Below are positions 33,429 to 42,974 of a stretch of 48,884 bases of DNA, piece by piece; position 1 is the first letter of the stretch, and every line of letters starts with the position of its first letter. Location: positions 1-48,884 of the forward strand of contig JAGVOC010000181.1 of NCBI GenBank assembly GCA_020052975.1, written 5' to 3'. Origin of the DNA: Desulfobacterales bacterium. Lineage in GTDB: Bacteria; Desulfobacterota; Desulfobacteria; Desulfobacterales; RPRI01. A model generated the notes under the pieces. That model worked only from the letters and a program-made list of their open reading frames with translations, did not search any database and had not been told where the DNA came from. The translations under genes and the position numbers were made by a program.

Positions 33429-35927
33429 ATGAATAGCGATATTTACTTTCGCCCTGTTATTCCCCTCCTGATATCAATGATTGTAGGCTTATCATGCGGT
33501 CTCCGGTTTTCAGGGCACAATGTATGGGCATATCTTGCCATAACCTGCTGCTCCGGCGTTTTACTCATAAAAATTATCAGGAAAAAGACTTCGTTATTCC
33601 TGCCGTTGTTTCTTTTTTTTTCTCTCGGGTATCTGTCTATTCAGCCCTGGTTTCCTGAAACATTCCCTATCAATCATATCTCCCGCTACACCGACACCCA
33701 TCCCGTTAACATATCAGGCCGGGTGACCGAAAGCCCGGAAATCAGGGATAACAGGTTGTCTTTTGAACTATCAGCACAAACTATCGACATTAACGGGAAA
33801 GTTATTCCTGTTTCGGGTAAGATCAATGTCAGGGTTTTAAACAACATCCCCGATATATCAGTAGATGACATGGTCTTTTTCAAAAGCGGAGTCAGGTCTG
33901 TAAGAAATTTTAACAATCCCGGAGGATTTGATTATAAGAGACATATGGCATTTAAGGGCATATCGGGTACGGCATATGTTGCGGGAGATGAGATCGGGAT
34001 TAAAAAAAATGAGGCAAATATAAACGTGAAAGGGCTGATCGAAAATGCACGGAAAAAATTTTCCATTTTGATAGACAGCTCTGTGCCTTCCGGCGAGGCG
34101 GGAGTTTTAAAAGCTCTTGTGATTGGGGATCAGAATTCCATCTCCCCGGAAATCAGGGAGGATTTTAACCGGACAGGCACAAGCCATATTCTTTCAATTT
34201 CAGGGCTTCATGTTGGAATTGTGGCGACTGTTTCGTTCCTGTTTTTTAATAAATTTCTTTCATATTTTAATCTGTTTCTCTGGAATGCCTGGACAAGAAA
34301 AGGTGCGGCAATTTTATCCCTTCTTCCTGTTATAATATACGGACTTCTTGCCGGAATGTCGCCTTCAACCCAGAGGTCAGTCATTATGGTTTCGGTTTTT
34401 CTTATGAGCTTTTTTGTCGAGAGGGAGCAGGACGCAATAAATACTCTTGCTGTCGCGGCGATGCTGATCCTTGCCTTTCATCCTCCCTCTCTTTTTCTCA
34501 TATCTTTTCAGCTCTCTTTTTTATCGGTTTTGTTTATCATTACAGGAATGAACCTGACTCTATACAGGAAGGATATAATAAGCAACGCACATGAAGGTTG
34601 GTGGCCCGGATTGCAAAGAAAAACAGCAGCATTTTTCCTCGTTTCGTTTTTTGCGACAATCGGGACCTGTCCGGTTGTCATGTACTATTTTAATCAGGTT
34701 TCACTCGTCGGGCTTGCTGCAAATTGTGTTGCAGTGCCTTTAATCGGATTTGCCGTTGTGTCGGCAGGGTTGCTCTCTTTTTTTATTTATCCGGTGAGCA
34801 GCCTTGTTTCCGTGTGGCTTATAAAAGCAAGTTCGGTAATCTTAGGGGTTTCACTTGAATTTATAATTTTTTTTGCGAAACTGCCTTTTGCCGCGATTAA
34901 AACGGTAACACCGTCATTTTTTGAAATAACCTGGTACTATTTATTGCTGGGCGCTGTTTTCGTTATTTTACAGGGAACAGACAGGAAAAATGAAGGGAAA
35001 AGAGACGGGAGCGTTTTTGAACGGATTAAACTGAGAGCGCCATTTATTGCAATAGTTTTTTTGATAATTGCCGGATATGCGGATATATGGTACTGGCTTG
35101 ATAAGAGGTTTCTGCAGGAAGATCTTAAAGTCACGGTTATTGATGTCGGGCAGGGAGCCTCCACCCTTCTTGAGCTTCCGGGCGGCTATAATGTTCTTGT
35201 TGACGGAGGCGGATTTTCAGATAATTCAATATTTGATGTAGGAGAAAACATAACAGCTCCCCTTTTGTGGCGCAAAAAAATAAAGAGTGTGGATACTCTT
35301 GTTCTTTCACACCCTAACAGCGATCATTTAAACGGCCTTTTGTATATCGCAGAAAATTTTAACGTAAAGGAGATCTGGTCAAACGGGGAAGCTGCGGACA
35401 GCCTCGGATACAAAAAATTGCTTGAGATCATTAAGGAAAAAAGTATAGAGATGGAAGATTTTAATGAGATAAGAAGGAATAGAGCCATAAACGGGACTAT
35501 CTTTAATATCCTGTATCCGGAAGCAGGATTTAAGGAAAAAAATGAGAAATGGAGGAAAGGGGATAACAGCTCCCTTGTTTTACAAGCCGTATTCGGATCA
35601 AAGTCATTTCTTTTTACGGGAGATATAAAAGCAAAAGGAGAATCCGATCTTGTGAAGACATCCGGGAATCGCTTGAAGAGCACAGTTCTGATTGTGCCGC
35701 ACCATGGAAGCAAGTCGTCCAGCACGGATAAGTTTATTGATAAAGTCAATCCTGAGATTGCAATTATACCGGTCGGATGGAAGAACAGATATAAATTTCC
35801 TCATCCCGAAGTTCTTAAAAGATATAAAGAAAAAAAGTGCAGGGTATTTCGCACGGATGAAAATGGCGCGGTTATAATGTCCACGGACGGGAAGTCGCTT
35901 GCAGTTATACCAACAGTTGTAAATTAA
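33429..35927 (+). CDS. comEC: ComEC/Rec2-family DNA internalisation channel
   Basis: An 832-residue inner-membrane protein that moves single-stranded DNA into the cytoplasm in natural transformation. It has N-terminal membrane helices and an OB-like periplasmic DUF4131 region (about 60-200). The competence membrane domain is at about 225-510 ('[17 protein letters not shown]', '[16 protein letters not shown]'). A C-terminal metallo-beta-lactamase-like domain (about 560-825) carries '[15 protein letters not shown]', '[11 protein letters not shown]' and '[10 protein letters not shown]'. All three canonical parts are present, so it looks functional, but no other competence genes are in the window. 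Its stop is 2 bp before a family-1 repeat. Confidence 0.92.
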   Translation: MNSDIYFRPVIPLLISMIVGLSCGLRFSGHNVWAYLAITCCSGVLLIKIIRKKTSLFLPLFLFFSLGYLSIQPWFPETFPINHISRYTDTHPVNISGRVTESPEIRDNRLSFELSAQTIDINGKVIPVSGKINVRVLNNIPDISVDDMVFFKSGVRSVRNFNNPGGFDYKRHMAFKGISGTAYVAGDEIGIKKNEANINVKGLIENARKKFSILIDSSVPSGEAGVLKALVIGDQNSISPEIREDFNRTGTSHILSISGLHVGIVATVSFLFFNKFLSYFNLFLWNAWTRKGAAILSLLPVIIYGLLAGMSPSTQRSVIMVSVFLMSFFVEREQDAINTLAVAAMLILAFHPPSLFLISFQLSFLSVLFIITGMNLTLYRKDIISNAHEGWWPGLQRKTAAFFLVSFFATIGTCPVVMYYFNQVSLVGLAANCVAVPLIGFAVVSAGLLSFFIYPVSSLVSVWLIKASSVILGVSLEFIIFFAKLPFAAIKTVTPSFFEITWYYLLLGAVFVILQGTDRKNEGKRDGSVFERIKLRAPFIAIVFLIIAGYADIWYWLDKRFLQEDLKVTVIDVGQGASTLLELPGGYNVLVDGGGFSDNSIFDVGENITAPLLWRKKIKSVDTLVLSHPNSDHLNGLLYIAENFNVKEIWSNGEAADSLGYKKLLEIIKEKSIEMEDFNEIRRNRAINGTIFNILYPEAGFKEKNEKWRKGDNSSLVLQAVFGSKSFLFTGDIKAKGESDLVKTSGNRLKSTVLIVPHHGSKSSSTDKFIDKVNPEIAIIPVGWKNRYKFPHPEVLKRYKEKKCRVFRTDENGAVIMSTDGKSLAVIPTVVN

Positions 35928-35929
35928 AA

Positions 35930-36086
35930 TTGACGGCTTCGTAAAAAGTCATTCTGCTGTGTTGCACTTCATCTTTCGTCATTGCAGTGTACCAGCAAGT
36001 ACGCTTCATTCCTCAAGATTAGTGCGCCTTGCATAATGAGCTTTTTACTTTGCCGTCTGAATTTCGACTTTTTACGAAGGCATCAA
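35930..36086. repeat. Family-1 repeat element, copy 4
   Basis: The cleanest copy: starts 'ttgacggcttcgtaaaaagt' and ends 'gactttttacgaaggcatca' plus a. The termini are near-perfect inverted repeats over about 20 bp. It lies between the comEC stop (35927) and the next start (36091/36094), so the downstream gene's ribosome site must come from the element ('gaagg'). Confidence 0.92.
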
Positions 36087-36090
36087 AATT

Positions 36091-36879
36091 GTGATGAATA
36101 TAAAAAAAAACCTTGATAAGCTTTACATCAAATATAACAAAAAAAAATTTGTTCATCCGGATCCACTCGAATTTCTCTATAATTACCATGATCTTCGGGA
36201 TCGTGAGATAGCAGGATTTATTGCTTCTTCGCTTGCATACGGAAGGGTTGCCCAAATCCTGAACAGCGTTTCAGGAGTTCTGGATAAAATGGGTTCTTCT
36301 CCATACGTGTTCTTAATGGACTCAACTCCTTCGTCTGTGGATAAAACTTATTATGGATTTAAACACAGGTTTGCCGGATGTGAAAATTTTTCGGCAATGC
36401 TGACAGGTTTAAAACGTGTTCTTGAGAAATATGGATCTTTATATGAGTGCTTTTTAATGGGAGTTGCAGAAAATGACGAGACTGTCCAAAACGGCCTTGA
36501 ATTTTTCACGAAGAAGATAACTTCTGGTTGCAACTGCAACCAGGGGCATCTGATACCCGTTGTGGAAAAAGGGAGCGCCTGCAAGAGACTTAATCTTTTT
36601 CTGCGCTGGATGGTCAGAAAGGATGATGTCGATCCCGGAGGCTGGGATAAAATTCCGCCCTCAATGCTGATTATTCCGCTTGATGTTCATATGCACAGGA
36701 TAGGAAGACTCATTGGATTTACGGACAGAAAGCAGGCGGATATGAGCACGGCTCTTGAGATAACATCCGGTTTCAGAAAGCTTGTGCCGGATGATCCCGT
36801 AAAGTACGATTTCGCATTAACCCGTTTCGGAATAAGATCCGACATGAATATTGACGACTTTTTAAAAAGAATCCGTTAG
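36091..36879 (+). CDS. TIGR02757 (DUF2400) family protein
   Basis: 262 residues. The N-terminal 'FVHPDPLEFLYNYHDLRDRE' and 'IAGFIASSLAYGRVAQIL', with the later 'LNLFLRWMVRKDDVDPGGW' and 'IPLDVHMHRIGRLIGF', match my memory of the TIGR02757 family, which is related to helix-hairpin-helix DNA glycosylase folds but has no firmly known function. Start is GTG 36091 or ATG 36094, only 4-7 bp after a repeat element. The TAG stop is supplied by the next repeat (family-2 copy A). Cytoplasmic. Confidence 0.85.
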   Translation: MMNIKKNLDKLYIKYNKKKFVHPDPLEFLYNYHDLRDREIAGFIASSLAYGRVAQILNSVSGVLDKMGSSPYVFLMDSTPSSVDKTYYGFKHRFAGCENFSAMLTGLKRVLEKYGSLYECFLMGVAENDETVQNGLEFFTKKITSGCNCNQGHLIPVVEKGSACKRLNLFLRWMVRKDDVDPGGWDKIPPSMLIIPLDVHMHRIGRLIGFTDRKQADMSTALEITSGFRKLVPDDPVKYDFALTRFGIRSDMNIDDFLKRIR

Positions 36880-36981
36880 GAGCCGTTACGAAATAACCAT
36901 TACATTTCTGACCATTTCGTTACGGCTCCTTATGCCGGGCACGCCATTTCAATGTTGCGGTTATTTTTGAACGACGCTTAA
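36876..36981 (+). repeat. Family-2 element, copy A
   Basis: 106 bp, TTAGGAGCCG...GCTTAA. Its left end supplies the TAG stop of the TIGR02757 gene and its right end the TAA stop (minus strand) of the LPP20/FlgT-like gene, so both convergent genes end exactly in the element. The long hairpin (GGAGCCGTTACGAAAT / ATTTCGTTACGGCTCC) would serve as a shared bidirectional 3' end. Confidence 0.93.
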
Positions 36982-37991
36982 TCGGTTACAAGTATCACTT
37001 CGGCATTGTCAAGAATGCCCTTTTTTACAACGGAAACCAGTTCATACGTAGATTCCTTTCCAAGCACTATCTCGGTAAAGGAATTTCCATAAGACTTAAG
37101 ACCTTTTAAGACAAGGGGGCGGCTCCCGACTCTCGGATGATTCTGAGCCAGAATAATATCATTCATAAAGAGGGAAATGAGGCGCCCGCTTTTGCGGGCT
37201 TCGGCTTTGTGTTTGTCATCCGGATAGACGACATCACTATTCCATCCCCTTATTTTAGGCGACATGGAAGGAACCATATTGATTCCCCGGGCATCAATTA
37301 TTATACCTGTGGGATCTTTTTCAGCGAAAATTCTTGCTGTTTTAAAAGTCTCAACCTGTATTTGCTTTTCGAGGCGCTCAAGGCGTTTAAATATTATGTT
37401 TATATCTTTTTTACACGGAGCCTGAGATTCATTTTTAGTTGCAGCATAAGCAACAGAAAAGAAAAATCTCATGATCCCGGATACCCTGCCTGCGATAGTG
37501 TCATTAAACATGAATTTTCTTGATGACAGAAGCATGTCTTCGTAAATATGTGATGCAATTTTACCGGCGACAGGAATTTCGAGAGTAACTATGCACGAGC
37601 CGTCATCTTCAATCTTTCTGGATTTTATGACTGCTCCCTGAATTACCCCTGAGACAGCGGTTCTTATTACGTCGCTTTTGAGCATGAAGTCTTCAACAAG
37701 AGTTTCGCTTTCGACTCTGACTCCTTTTACTATTTCAAGAAGGTTTCTTTGAGCCACAACAACTGCCGCCCTGCATGCCATGGCTGATGCAGCGGCCTGG
37801 CTGGGGGAATTTTCCGGAGGAATCCCGACTCCTTCAGCTAATATGGAGCCAGTTGTCCAGTTTATTCCTCCCGACGGATTTATCCATTCAAAGACTTCTC
37901 CCGGCTCCTCCTGGGTTCTCCCGTCCGGGATATAAAGGAGAAAAATAAAAACAAATACAAAAGGCATCATAATATATCTTGGTATCGGCAT
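36978..37991 (-). CDS. Exported LPP20/FlgT-like protein
   Basis: 337 residues with an N-terminal signal peptide (about 1-26). Residues 40-160 contain 'SQAAASAMACRAAVVVAQRN', 'LLEIVKGVRVESETLV' and 'SGVIQGAVIKSRKIEDDGSC', the pattern of the LPP20/FlgT-N fold found in surface or flagellar-associated envelope proteins. The C-terminal half ('IIIDARGINMVPSMSPKI') resembles the region that follows in such proteins. Strong ribosome site AAGGAGG. It lies 13 bp downstream of the GNA1162-like gene and is surely cotranscribed with it. Likely periplasmic or outer-membrane-associated; role unknown. Confidence 0.68.
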   Translation of the reverse strand: MPIPRYIMMPFVFVFIFLLYIPDGRTQEEPGEVFEWINPSGGINWTTGSILAEGVGIPPENSPSQAAASAMACRAAVVVAQRNLLEIVKGVRVESETLVEDFMLKSDVIRTAVSGVIQGAVIKSRKIEDDGSCIVTLEIPVAGKIASHIYEDMLLSSRKFMFNDTIAGRVSGIMRFFFSVAYAATKNESQAPCKKDINIIFKRLERLEKQIQVETFKTARIFAEKDPTGIIIDARGINMVPSMSPKIRGWNSDVVYPDDKHKAEARKSGRLISLFMNDIILAQNHPRVGSRPLVLKGLKSYGNSFTEIVLGKESTYELVSVVKKGILDNAEVILVTD

Positions 37992-38004
37992 TTTTCCTCC
38001 TTTC

Positions 38005-39909
38005 TTACCGGTAATCCAGATTTCCGATCACGGTCTTTTCCGACGCTGCCGGCGCCCAAAAGTTATCTTTTGCGAATATCTTATAAGGGGAGCTGCTCAG
38101 AATATGAAAGGGCCTGTTATTCCTGAATGTGTTGTTTTCAAAACGTGGCTGCGCATGATCCGAAACGACAACTCCGCCTGAACTGCTTGTGTTTATCTCC
38201 GTGTTGCGGATGAGCGGGCGGCTTGCTCCGCTTATTTCAAGCGCGCTGAAGCGGTTGTCTATAAGCCTGCAATCAATTATTCCGGGGCTTCCGGCGGATA
38301 TCGTTACCGGGATTCCGCACCCTCTGACTTCAAGACCTCTTATTGAGACCGGCTTTTCGCTCTCGGTTCTTATGAAATAATTGAATGTACCACCGTCAAT
38401 GCCTGAGACCCTGACCATATTATTCCTGCTTCCGTAAATTTGAAGCTCTCCGCTAATTTCCATATGCGCGTCCGGTCCGACCATTATTTCGGTGCCCGGT
38501 TCAATGAGCAAAACTCCTGAGCTCAGGAGCCTCGACTTTTTGAGAAGCCGGTATGGTCCTCCTTCCCGGGTCAGAATCTTTACTCCGTCGATTTCTTCAG
38601 GAATCGCGCCCTTTAGGATCTCTCCTTCCGCAAACCGCTTATCGGGCAGGGGCCGTCCGCTTGCTTCCGCATAAGGGCTTTCATTCTTTGCTCTGTCGAC
38701 CGCCGTTATCCTGTAATATTTCATGACGAAATTCTCCGGACCCTTGTCTTCAAAACGAAGGTCTTTTACGGAGGCGATTTCCTGATATGCGCCGTGTGGA
38801 GAATTCGAAGCCGTAATACGGAAAAAGTCTATGTCTCTTTCTTCCGGAGATGCCCAGGATATTGAAATAATTCCGTCATGAGATTCTGCCGTCTGATTTC
38901 TTAAAGCTTTGGGGGGGATATTATCTACATCAACAAGCCCTATCGGGGATATCCATTCTCTTTTATGTCCGAGTTTATTCTGCAATATGCCGGTTAACGG
39001 CTTATCCGATATGTTGAGATCCTTTCCTATATTTATTTTGCCGCTGTATATTCCGGGCTCCGTTTCGGCAAGATCAATGAGACCGAGGCCTTCTATCCTG
39101 GCGGATGCCGTGTTGCCTGGGTCCCCTTCCATGGCTATCGACATAGTGTCGCCGTAGTGCAGAAACCTGCCTAAACCGTCGTGAACAACTTCTTTTATCA
39201 AGGGAAGCTGAACAGGATCGAGTCTTTTTTCTTCCGGTATACTGGCTATCAAATCCCTTCCAAGGTCATCGCTTGCGCGGAAGAGGTTGACCTCTCTCAT
39301 ATGAATGCCGGCAGATATTGCGCTCAGTATAAGCCCAACAGGGGTTGTCGAAATTCCTCCGGCATGGCTTCTTGCAACCTTCTCGCCATTCCATATTTCT
39401 GCGCCTGATGCATCAACAAAACGGAGCCTGACGCCGACTGCTACCTGGCTGTATATCCCGACAAAAATACGATCATAGTGCGTAATTTCACCGTAAAGCA
39501 ACCCATCAACACCAAGAATTTTTGAAATTTGTGACGATTCTGTTGACTCAATCTGGTCCGGAGTATCAATTCCTCCTGCTTTCAACCTGCGGTCAATTTC
39601 CTGGATATGGAGGGAAAGGTAATTTTTCGAGGAGAAATGATTGAAAATTGTCCGCCTTACAACATCGAATGCCTCAGGTTTGCCGGTCTTGTTTATGAAG
39701 GGAATGATTGCCACGGTTCGGGGTAATTTCTGCCCCGAAACTGATGTATCTCTGCTTTCAACACCGCCGGTGCCTATGGGGCCTGAAATCACGAGTGAAT
39801 CTTTTGTTGTCAGAGCGCATGCAGGGAAAAGAAAAATAAAAAACAAAACAGATACTTTAAATATTGCAGTAAAATGCCGGGTAGAAACAACCGGTTTATT
39901 TTGGCACAT
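38005..39909 (-). CDS. GNA1162/DUF799-like exported protein fused to FN3-like and beta-helix regions
   Basis: 634 residues. A hydrophobic export signal (about 17-33) ends in 'FPAC', a possible but imperfect lipobox. Residues about 55-220 resemble GNA1162 (DUF799) lipoproteins ('TVAIIPFINKTGKPEAFDVV', 'LGVDGLLYGEITHYD'). A fibronectin-III-like stretch lies near 345-415 ('ISWASPEERDIDFFRITASN', 'YYRITAVDRAKNESPYAEA'). The C-terminal 170 residues look like a right-handed beta-helix ('GLEVRGCGIPVTISAGSPGI', 'NTEINTSSSGGVVVSDHAQP'). GGGGGAG before the ATG supports the start. This fusion is much longer than a typical GNA1162 protein (about 220). Probably envelope-anchored and acting with its downstream partner. 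Confidence 0.7.
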   Translation of the reverse strand: MCQNKPVVSTRHFTAIFKVSVLFFIFLFPACALTTKDSLVISGPIGTGGVESRDTSVSGQKLPRTVAIIPFINKTGKPEAFDVVRRTIFNHFSSKNYLSLHIQEIDRRLKAGGIDTPDQIESTESSQISKILGVDGLLYGEITHYDRIFVGIYSQVAVGVRLRFVDASGAEIWNGEKVARSHAGGISTTPVGLILSAISAGIHMREVNLFRASDDLGRDLIASIPEEKRLDPVQLPLIKEVVHDGLGRFLHYGDTMSIAMEGDPGNTASARIEGLGLIDLAETEPGIYSGKINIGKDLNISDKPLTGILQNKLGHKREWISPIGLVDVDNIPPKALRNQTAESHDGIISISWASPEERDIDFFRITASNSPHGAYQEIASVKDLRFEDKGPENFVMKYYRITAVDRAKNESPYAEASGRPLPDKRFAEGEILKGAIPEEIDGVKILTREGGPYRLLKKSRLLSSGVLLIEPGTEIMVGPDAHMEISGELQIYGSRNNMVRVSGIDGGTFNYFIRTESEKPVSIRGLEVRGCGIPVTISAGSPGIIDCRLIDNRFSALEISGASRPLIRNTEINTSSSGGVVVSDHAQPRFENNTFRNNRPFHILSSSPYKIFAKDNFWAPAASEKTVIGNLDYR

Positions 39910-40480
39910 GGATTCTCCCCCTTTATTTTACTTTTGTTTATTAGAGAAAAATCTGGTTTATGGAGAGACGAACGATTATTTTTATAACCGCATGATTTTT
40001 TTTACTATAATATGGCTAAAAGTTGTCATTGTGTCAATATCGAAATATTTACACTAAAATATATAAATATTTAAAAAATAGGATTATCTCCAAAAGAGTT
40101 GGCGATCCTATGATTCAAGGGTTCCAGGATTCAAGTGACCTGAAAAGCGAGCGTATTTTCCGTAGCTTACTGCGGGATTAGCGATAGTTAATTCTCCCTG
40201 GTTTGTTCAAATTACATATAACAGGTAGAAAACTGTGCAATATAGAGTGGCACATGAAAAAAGAGCACTTGATTTATTTTAGAAAAATTGACAAGCTATT
40301 AATAATGATGGACTCGTAATAAGTCTGGATTTCCACGGGAGTGACGATTTTGAGACTTTTTACATGGCGGGAAAGGGCTTCCTCAGCTTAACCGCCCTCG
40401 GCCTGTTGGTTGTTATTTGCGAGTTCATCAATAATATCGGGTTGGTATACAGATGCTTTTAAATACCGAAAGAAAAAAAT
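39910..40480. other. 571-bp intergenic region rich in repeats
   Basis: No gene is supported. It contains a short low-complexity repeat (about 40111-40135), a family-3 hairpin ('gcgagcg...ccgtagcttactgcggg', 40146-40186) and a divergent family-1 element (40306-40431). The divergent promoters of the GNA1162-like operon and kdsD must lie here; none is close to consensus. Confidence 0.6.
40306..40431. repeat. Family-1 repeat element, divergent copy 6
   Basis: Left end 'tgatggactcgtaataagtc', right end 'tttgcgagttcatcaa'. The interior differs from copies 1-4 and includes 'tttccacgggagtgacg', a motif related to the interior of copy 5 (45809). Confidence 0.65.
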
Positions 40481-41455
40481 ATGATCATAAATGAGGCAAT
40501 AGAAGTTCTTAAAATTGAGGCTGAAGGGATACTCAAATTAATAGACCGTATTGACAACAGGTTCGCTGAAATGGTGGAACTTGTTTACAGCTCGAAAGGG
40601 CGTTTGATTGTAGGTGGAATTGGCAAGTCAGGCATGGTTGGGAGAAAAATCGTTGCCACCTTAAACAGTACAGGAACAAGATCTTTTTTTCTGCACCCTG
40701 TTGAAGCCATGCATGGGGACCTTGGTGGTGTTTGTAAGGATGATATATTTCTTGCTCTTTCCAACAGCGGGGAAACCGATGAACTGAATGTGCTTGTACC
40801 GATTATAAGTAAAATTGGCTGCAAAGTAATTGCCTTTACAGGCAATAAAAACTCTACCCTTGCAAAGCACAGCGATATTGTTATTGATGTCGGAGTCGAA
40901 AAAGAAGCATGCCCGTTAGGGCTTGCCCCGACTGCGAGCACAACTGCATTGCTTGCGATGGGCGATGCCCTGGCAGTTGTCCTGATAAACAAAAGGCATT
41001 TCATGCCGAGTGATTTCAGAAAGATTCATCCGGGGGGTGTTCTTGGCCAGCGCCTTTCCAGCGAGGTCAAAGATATAATGATAACAGGTGAGTCATTGCC
41101 CCTTGTTTATGAAGGAATAAGCTTGTATGAGGCAATTTGTAAAGTTGATTCGGGAGGACTCGGGGCAGCCGTTGTTTTAAAAGAAGATAATACGCTTGCC
41201 GGTATCATAACTGATGGGGACATCCGTCGGACTATAGCGAAAAACAAGCCGATATATGAACTTAAAACAGAAGATGTCATGACAAAAAATCCCCGAAGAG
41301 CAGGACCCGATTCACCAGCCTATGATGCTCTGTACCTTATGGAAAAATTTCAGATTACAGTGCTTCCTATCACAGATCCTGACAATAAGATTATGGGAAT
41401 ATTGCATCTTCATGATATTCTTGGTAAAGGCAGCTTCAGGTTTAACGGGAAATAA
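40481..41455 (+). CDS. kdsD: D-arabinose 5-phosphate isomerase (KpsF/GutQ/KdsD family)
   Basis: 324 residues: a SIS sugar isomerase domain (about 30-170, with 'GIGKSGMVGRKIVATLNSTG' and 'HGDLGGV') followed by two CBS domains (about 205-320, 'VKDIMITGESLP' and 'TEDVMTKNPRRAGPDS'). It converts ribulose 5-phosphate to arabinose 5-phosphate, the first step toward Kdo for lipopolysaccharide. Length and order match E. coli KdsD (328). The ribosome site is weak. The PfkA gene follows after about 190 bp. Confidence 0.94.
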   Translation: MIINEAIEVLKIEAEGILKLIDRIDNRFAEMVELVYSSKGRLIVGGIGKSGMVGRKIVATLNSTGTRSFFLHPVEAMHGDLGGVCKDDIFLALSNSGETDELNVLVPIISKIGCKVIAFTGNKNSTLAKHSDIVIDVGVEKEACPLGLAPTASTTALLAMGDALAVVLINKRHFMPSDFRKIHPGGVLGQRLSSEVKDIMITGESLPLVYEGISLYEAICKVDSGGLGAAVVLKEDNTLAGIITDGDIRRTIAKNKPIYELKTEDVMTKNPRRAGPDSPAYDALYLMEKFQITVLPITDPDNKIMGILHLHDILGKGSFRFNGK

Positions 41456-41529
41456 GATTTATTATGTTTAAATTTCTGAGTTCTATTTTACTCTAACAGC
41501 TATGCCCGGAACGGGCACAACGAAGCATG

Positions 41530-41615
41530 AAAATACAGGAGCCAGGAGTCAGGATCCAGAATAAATATGGTATTGTTTTCCTTCTGTATTCTGTATTCTG
41601 ACTCCTGTATTCTCA
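41530..41615. repeat. Imperfect hairpin of 'caggagtcagaatacag' repeats
   Basis: 'aatacaggagccaggagtca' on the left is complementary to 'tctgactcctgtattct' on the right, with 'ttctgtattctg' doubled between them. Fills most of the kdsD-pfkA gap. Possibly a terminator or attenuator, or a simple repeat of the type at 9360. Confidence 0.6.
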
Positions 41616-41644
41616 TATAAATTTGTTAAGCGAAAGAGGTTATC

Positions 41645-42973
41645 ATGGATGAAAATGATTTTGAAATAAGTACGGATATTCCAACCTTGGGAGAAGCCAA
41701 AATACCTTCTTTTGCACACAACAAAGAAAGAGGAAAAGAACGGCAGGCTTTTGTATCGGACAACGATAAGGTTCTAATTGATGTTAACCCTTCCCGCATT
41801 GTAAAGCTTGTTAAAGAGGGAAAGACACTGCCATCCTTTGAAATGGCGGGTCCGAGGGAAAAAATCTATTTTGATCCCAGCAAGTTAAGATGTGCTCTTG
41901 TAACGTGCGGCGGACTTTGTCCCGGCTTGAATGACATTATCCGGTCTATAGTTCTGGAGCTTTATTACGGATACGGAGTCAGGAATATATACGGAATCAG
42001 GTATGGACTTCAGGGCTTTATTCCAAAATACGGGCATGATGTCATGGACCTGAAACCGGATTCTGTCTTGAATATTCTCGAAATCGGTGGATCTGTCCTC
42101 GGGTCATCCCGAGGCCCTCAGGAGATTGATGGAATCGTCGACAGCCTCGAAAGAATGAGCATCAGCGCTCTTTTTATGATCGGTGGCGACGGAACGCTTA
42201 AGGCCGCAATTAAAATTGCAGATGCCATACTGGAAAGAGGACTTAAAATAAGCGTTGTCGGCATTCCAAAGACAATCGATAATGATATTTATCTTGTTTC
42301 CAGATCATTTGGTTTTGATTCAGCTGTTGACATTGCCACAATGGCAATAAAAAGCGCTCACAATGAATCTGCCGGCTACCCCAATGGTATAGGGCTTATT
42401 AAACTCATGGGGAGATATTCAGGTTTTATTGCCGCAACATCTGCTCTTGCCCAGCAGGATGTTAATTTTGTCCTGATCCCGGAAATAGATTTTGACCTCG
42501 AAGGGCCGAATGGATTGCTTGCATCTCTGGAAGGACGTCTCAAGCTCAGAGAACACGCGGTGATTGTTGTAGCGGAAGGGGCCGGGCAAAAATATCTTAT
42601 AAATGAGAAAGAAGAAGTTGATGCATCAGGCAATGTAAAGCTTAAAGATATTGGTTTATTCATCAAAAATGCTATCTCGTCATATTTTAAATCCAAAAAC
42701 ATCGAGGTATCATTGAAATACATAGATCCAAGCTACATAATAAGAAGTCTTCCGGCAAATGCCAATGATCATGTTTTCTGCAGCTTCCTCGGCAGAGATG
42801 CTGTCCATGCCGCCATGGCTGGAAAGACCAAGCTCATTGTCGGCAATTGGAGTAACCATTTTGTTCATATTCCCATGATCGCATCAGCCGAGAAGAGGAA
42901 ACAGGTAAATCCAATGGGGAAGCTCTGGCAAAGTGTTCTGGAGGCTACCGGGCAGGGGCCGCTGAAAAACTAA
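41645..42973 (+). CDS. pfkA: 6-phosphofructokinase (long, PPi-PFK-related but ATP-type signature)
   Basis: 442 residues, longer than E. coli PfkA (320) because of about 80 extra N-terminal residues. 'VTCGGLCPGLNDIIRS' begins the catalytic core. 'IGGDGTLKAA' has Gly at the position that is Asp in pyrophosphate-dependent enzymes, which predicts ATP as donor. 'GIPKTIDNDI' has the Lys typical of the PPi-type lineage. This mixed signature is characteristic of the ATP-using 'X group'. It phosphorylates fructose 6-phosphate in glycolysis; a class II aldolase is encoded 3.4 kb downstream. Donor specificity is a prediction. Confidence 0.9.
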   Translation: MDENDFEISTDIPTLGEAKIPSFAHNKERGKERQAFVSDNDKVLIDVNPSRIVKLVKEGKTLPSFEMAGPREKIYFDPSKLRCALVTCGGLCPGLNDIIRSIVLELYYGYGVRNIYGIRYGLQGFIPKYGHDVMDLKPDSVLNILEIGGSVLGSSRGPQEIDGIVDSLERMSISALFMIGGDGTLKAAIKIADAILERGLKISVVGIPKTIDNDIYLVSRSFGFDSAVDIATMAIKSAHNESAGYPNGIGLIKLMGRYSGFIAATSALAQQDVNFVLIPEIDFDLEGPNGLLASLEGRLKLREHAVIVVAEGAGQKYLINEKEEVDASGNVKLKDIGLFIKNAISSYFKSKNIEVSLKYIDPSYIIRSLPANANDHVFCSFLGRDAVHAAMAGKTKLIVGNWSNHFVHIPMIASAEKRKQVNPMGKLWQSVLEATGQGPLKN

Positions 42974-42974
42974 C

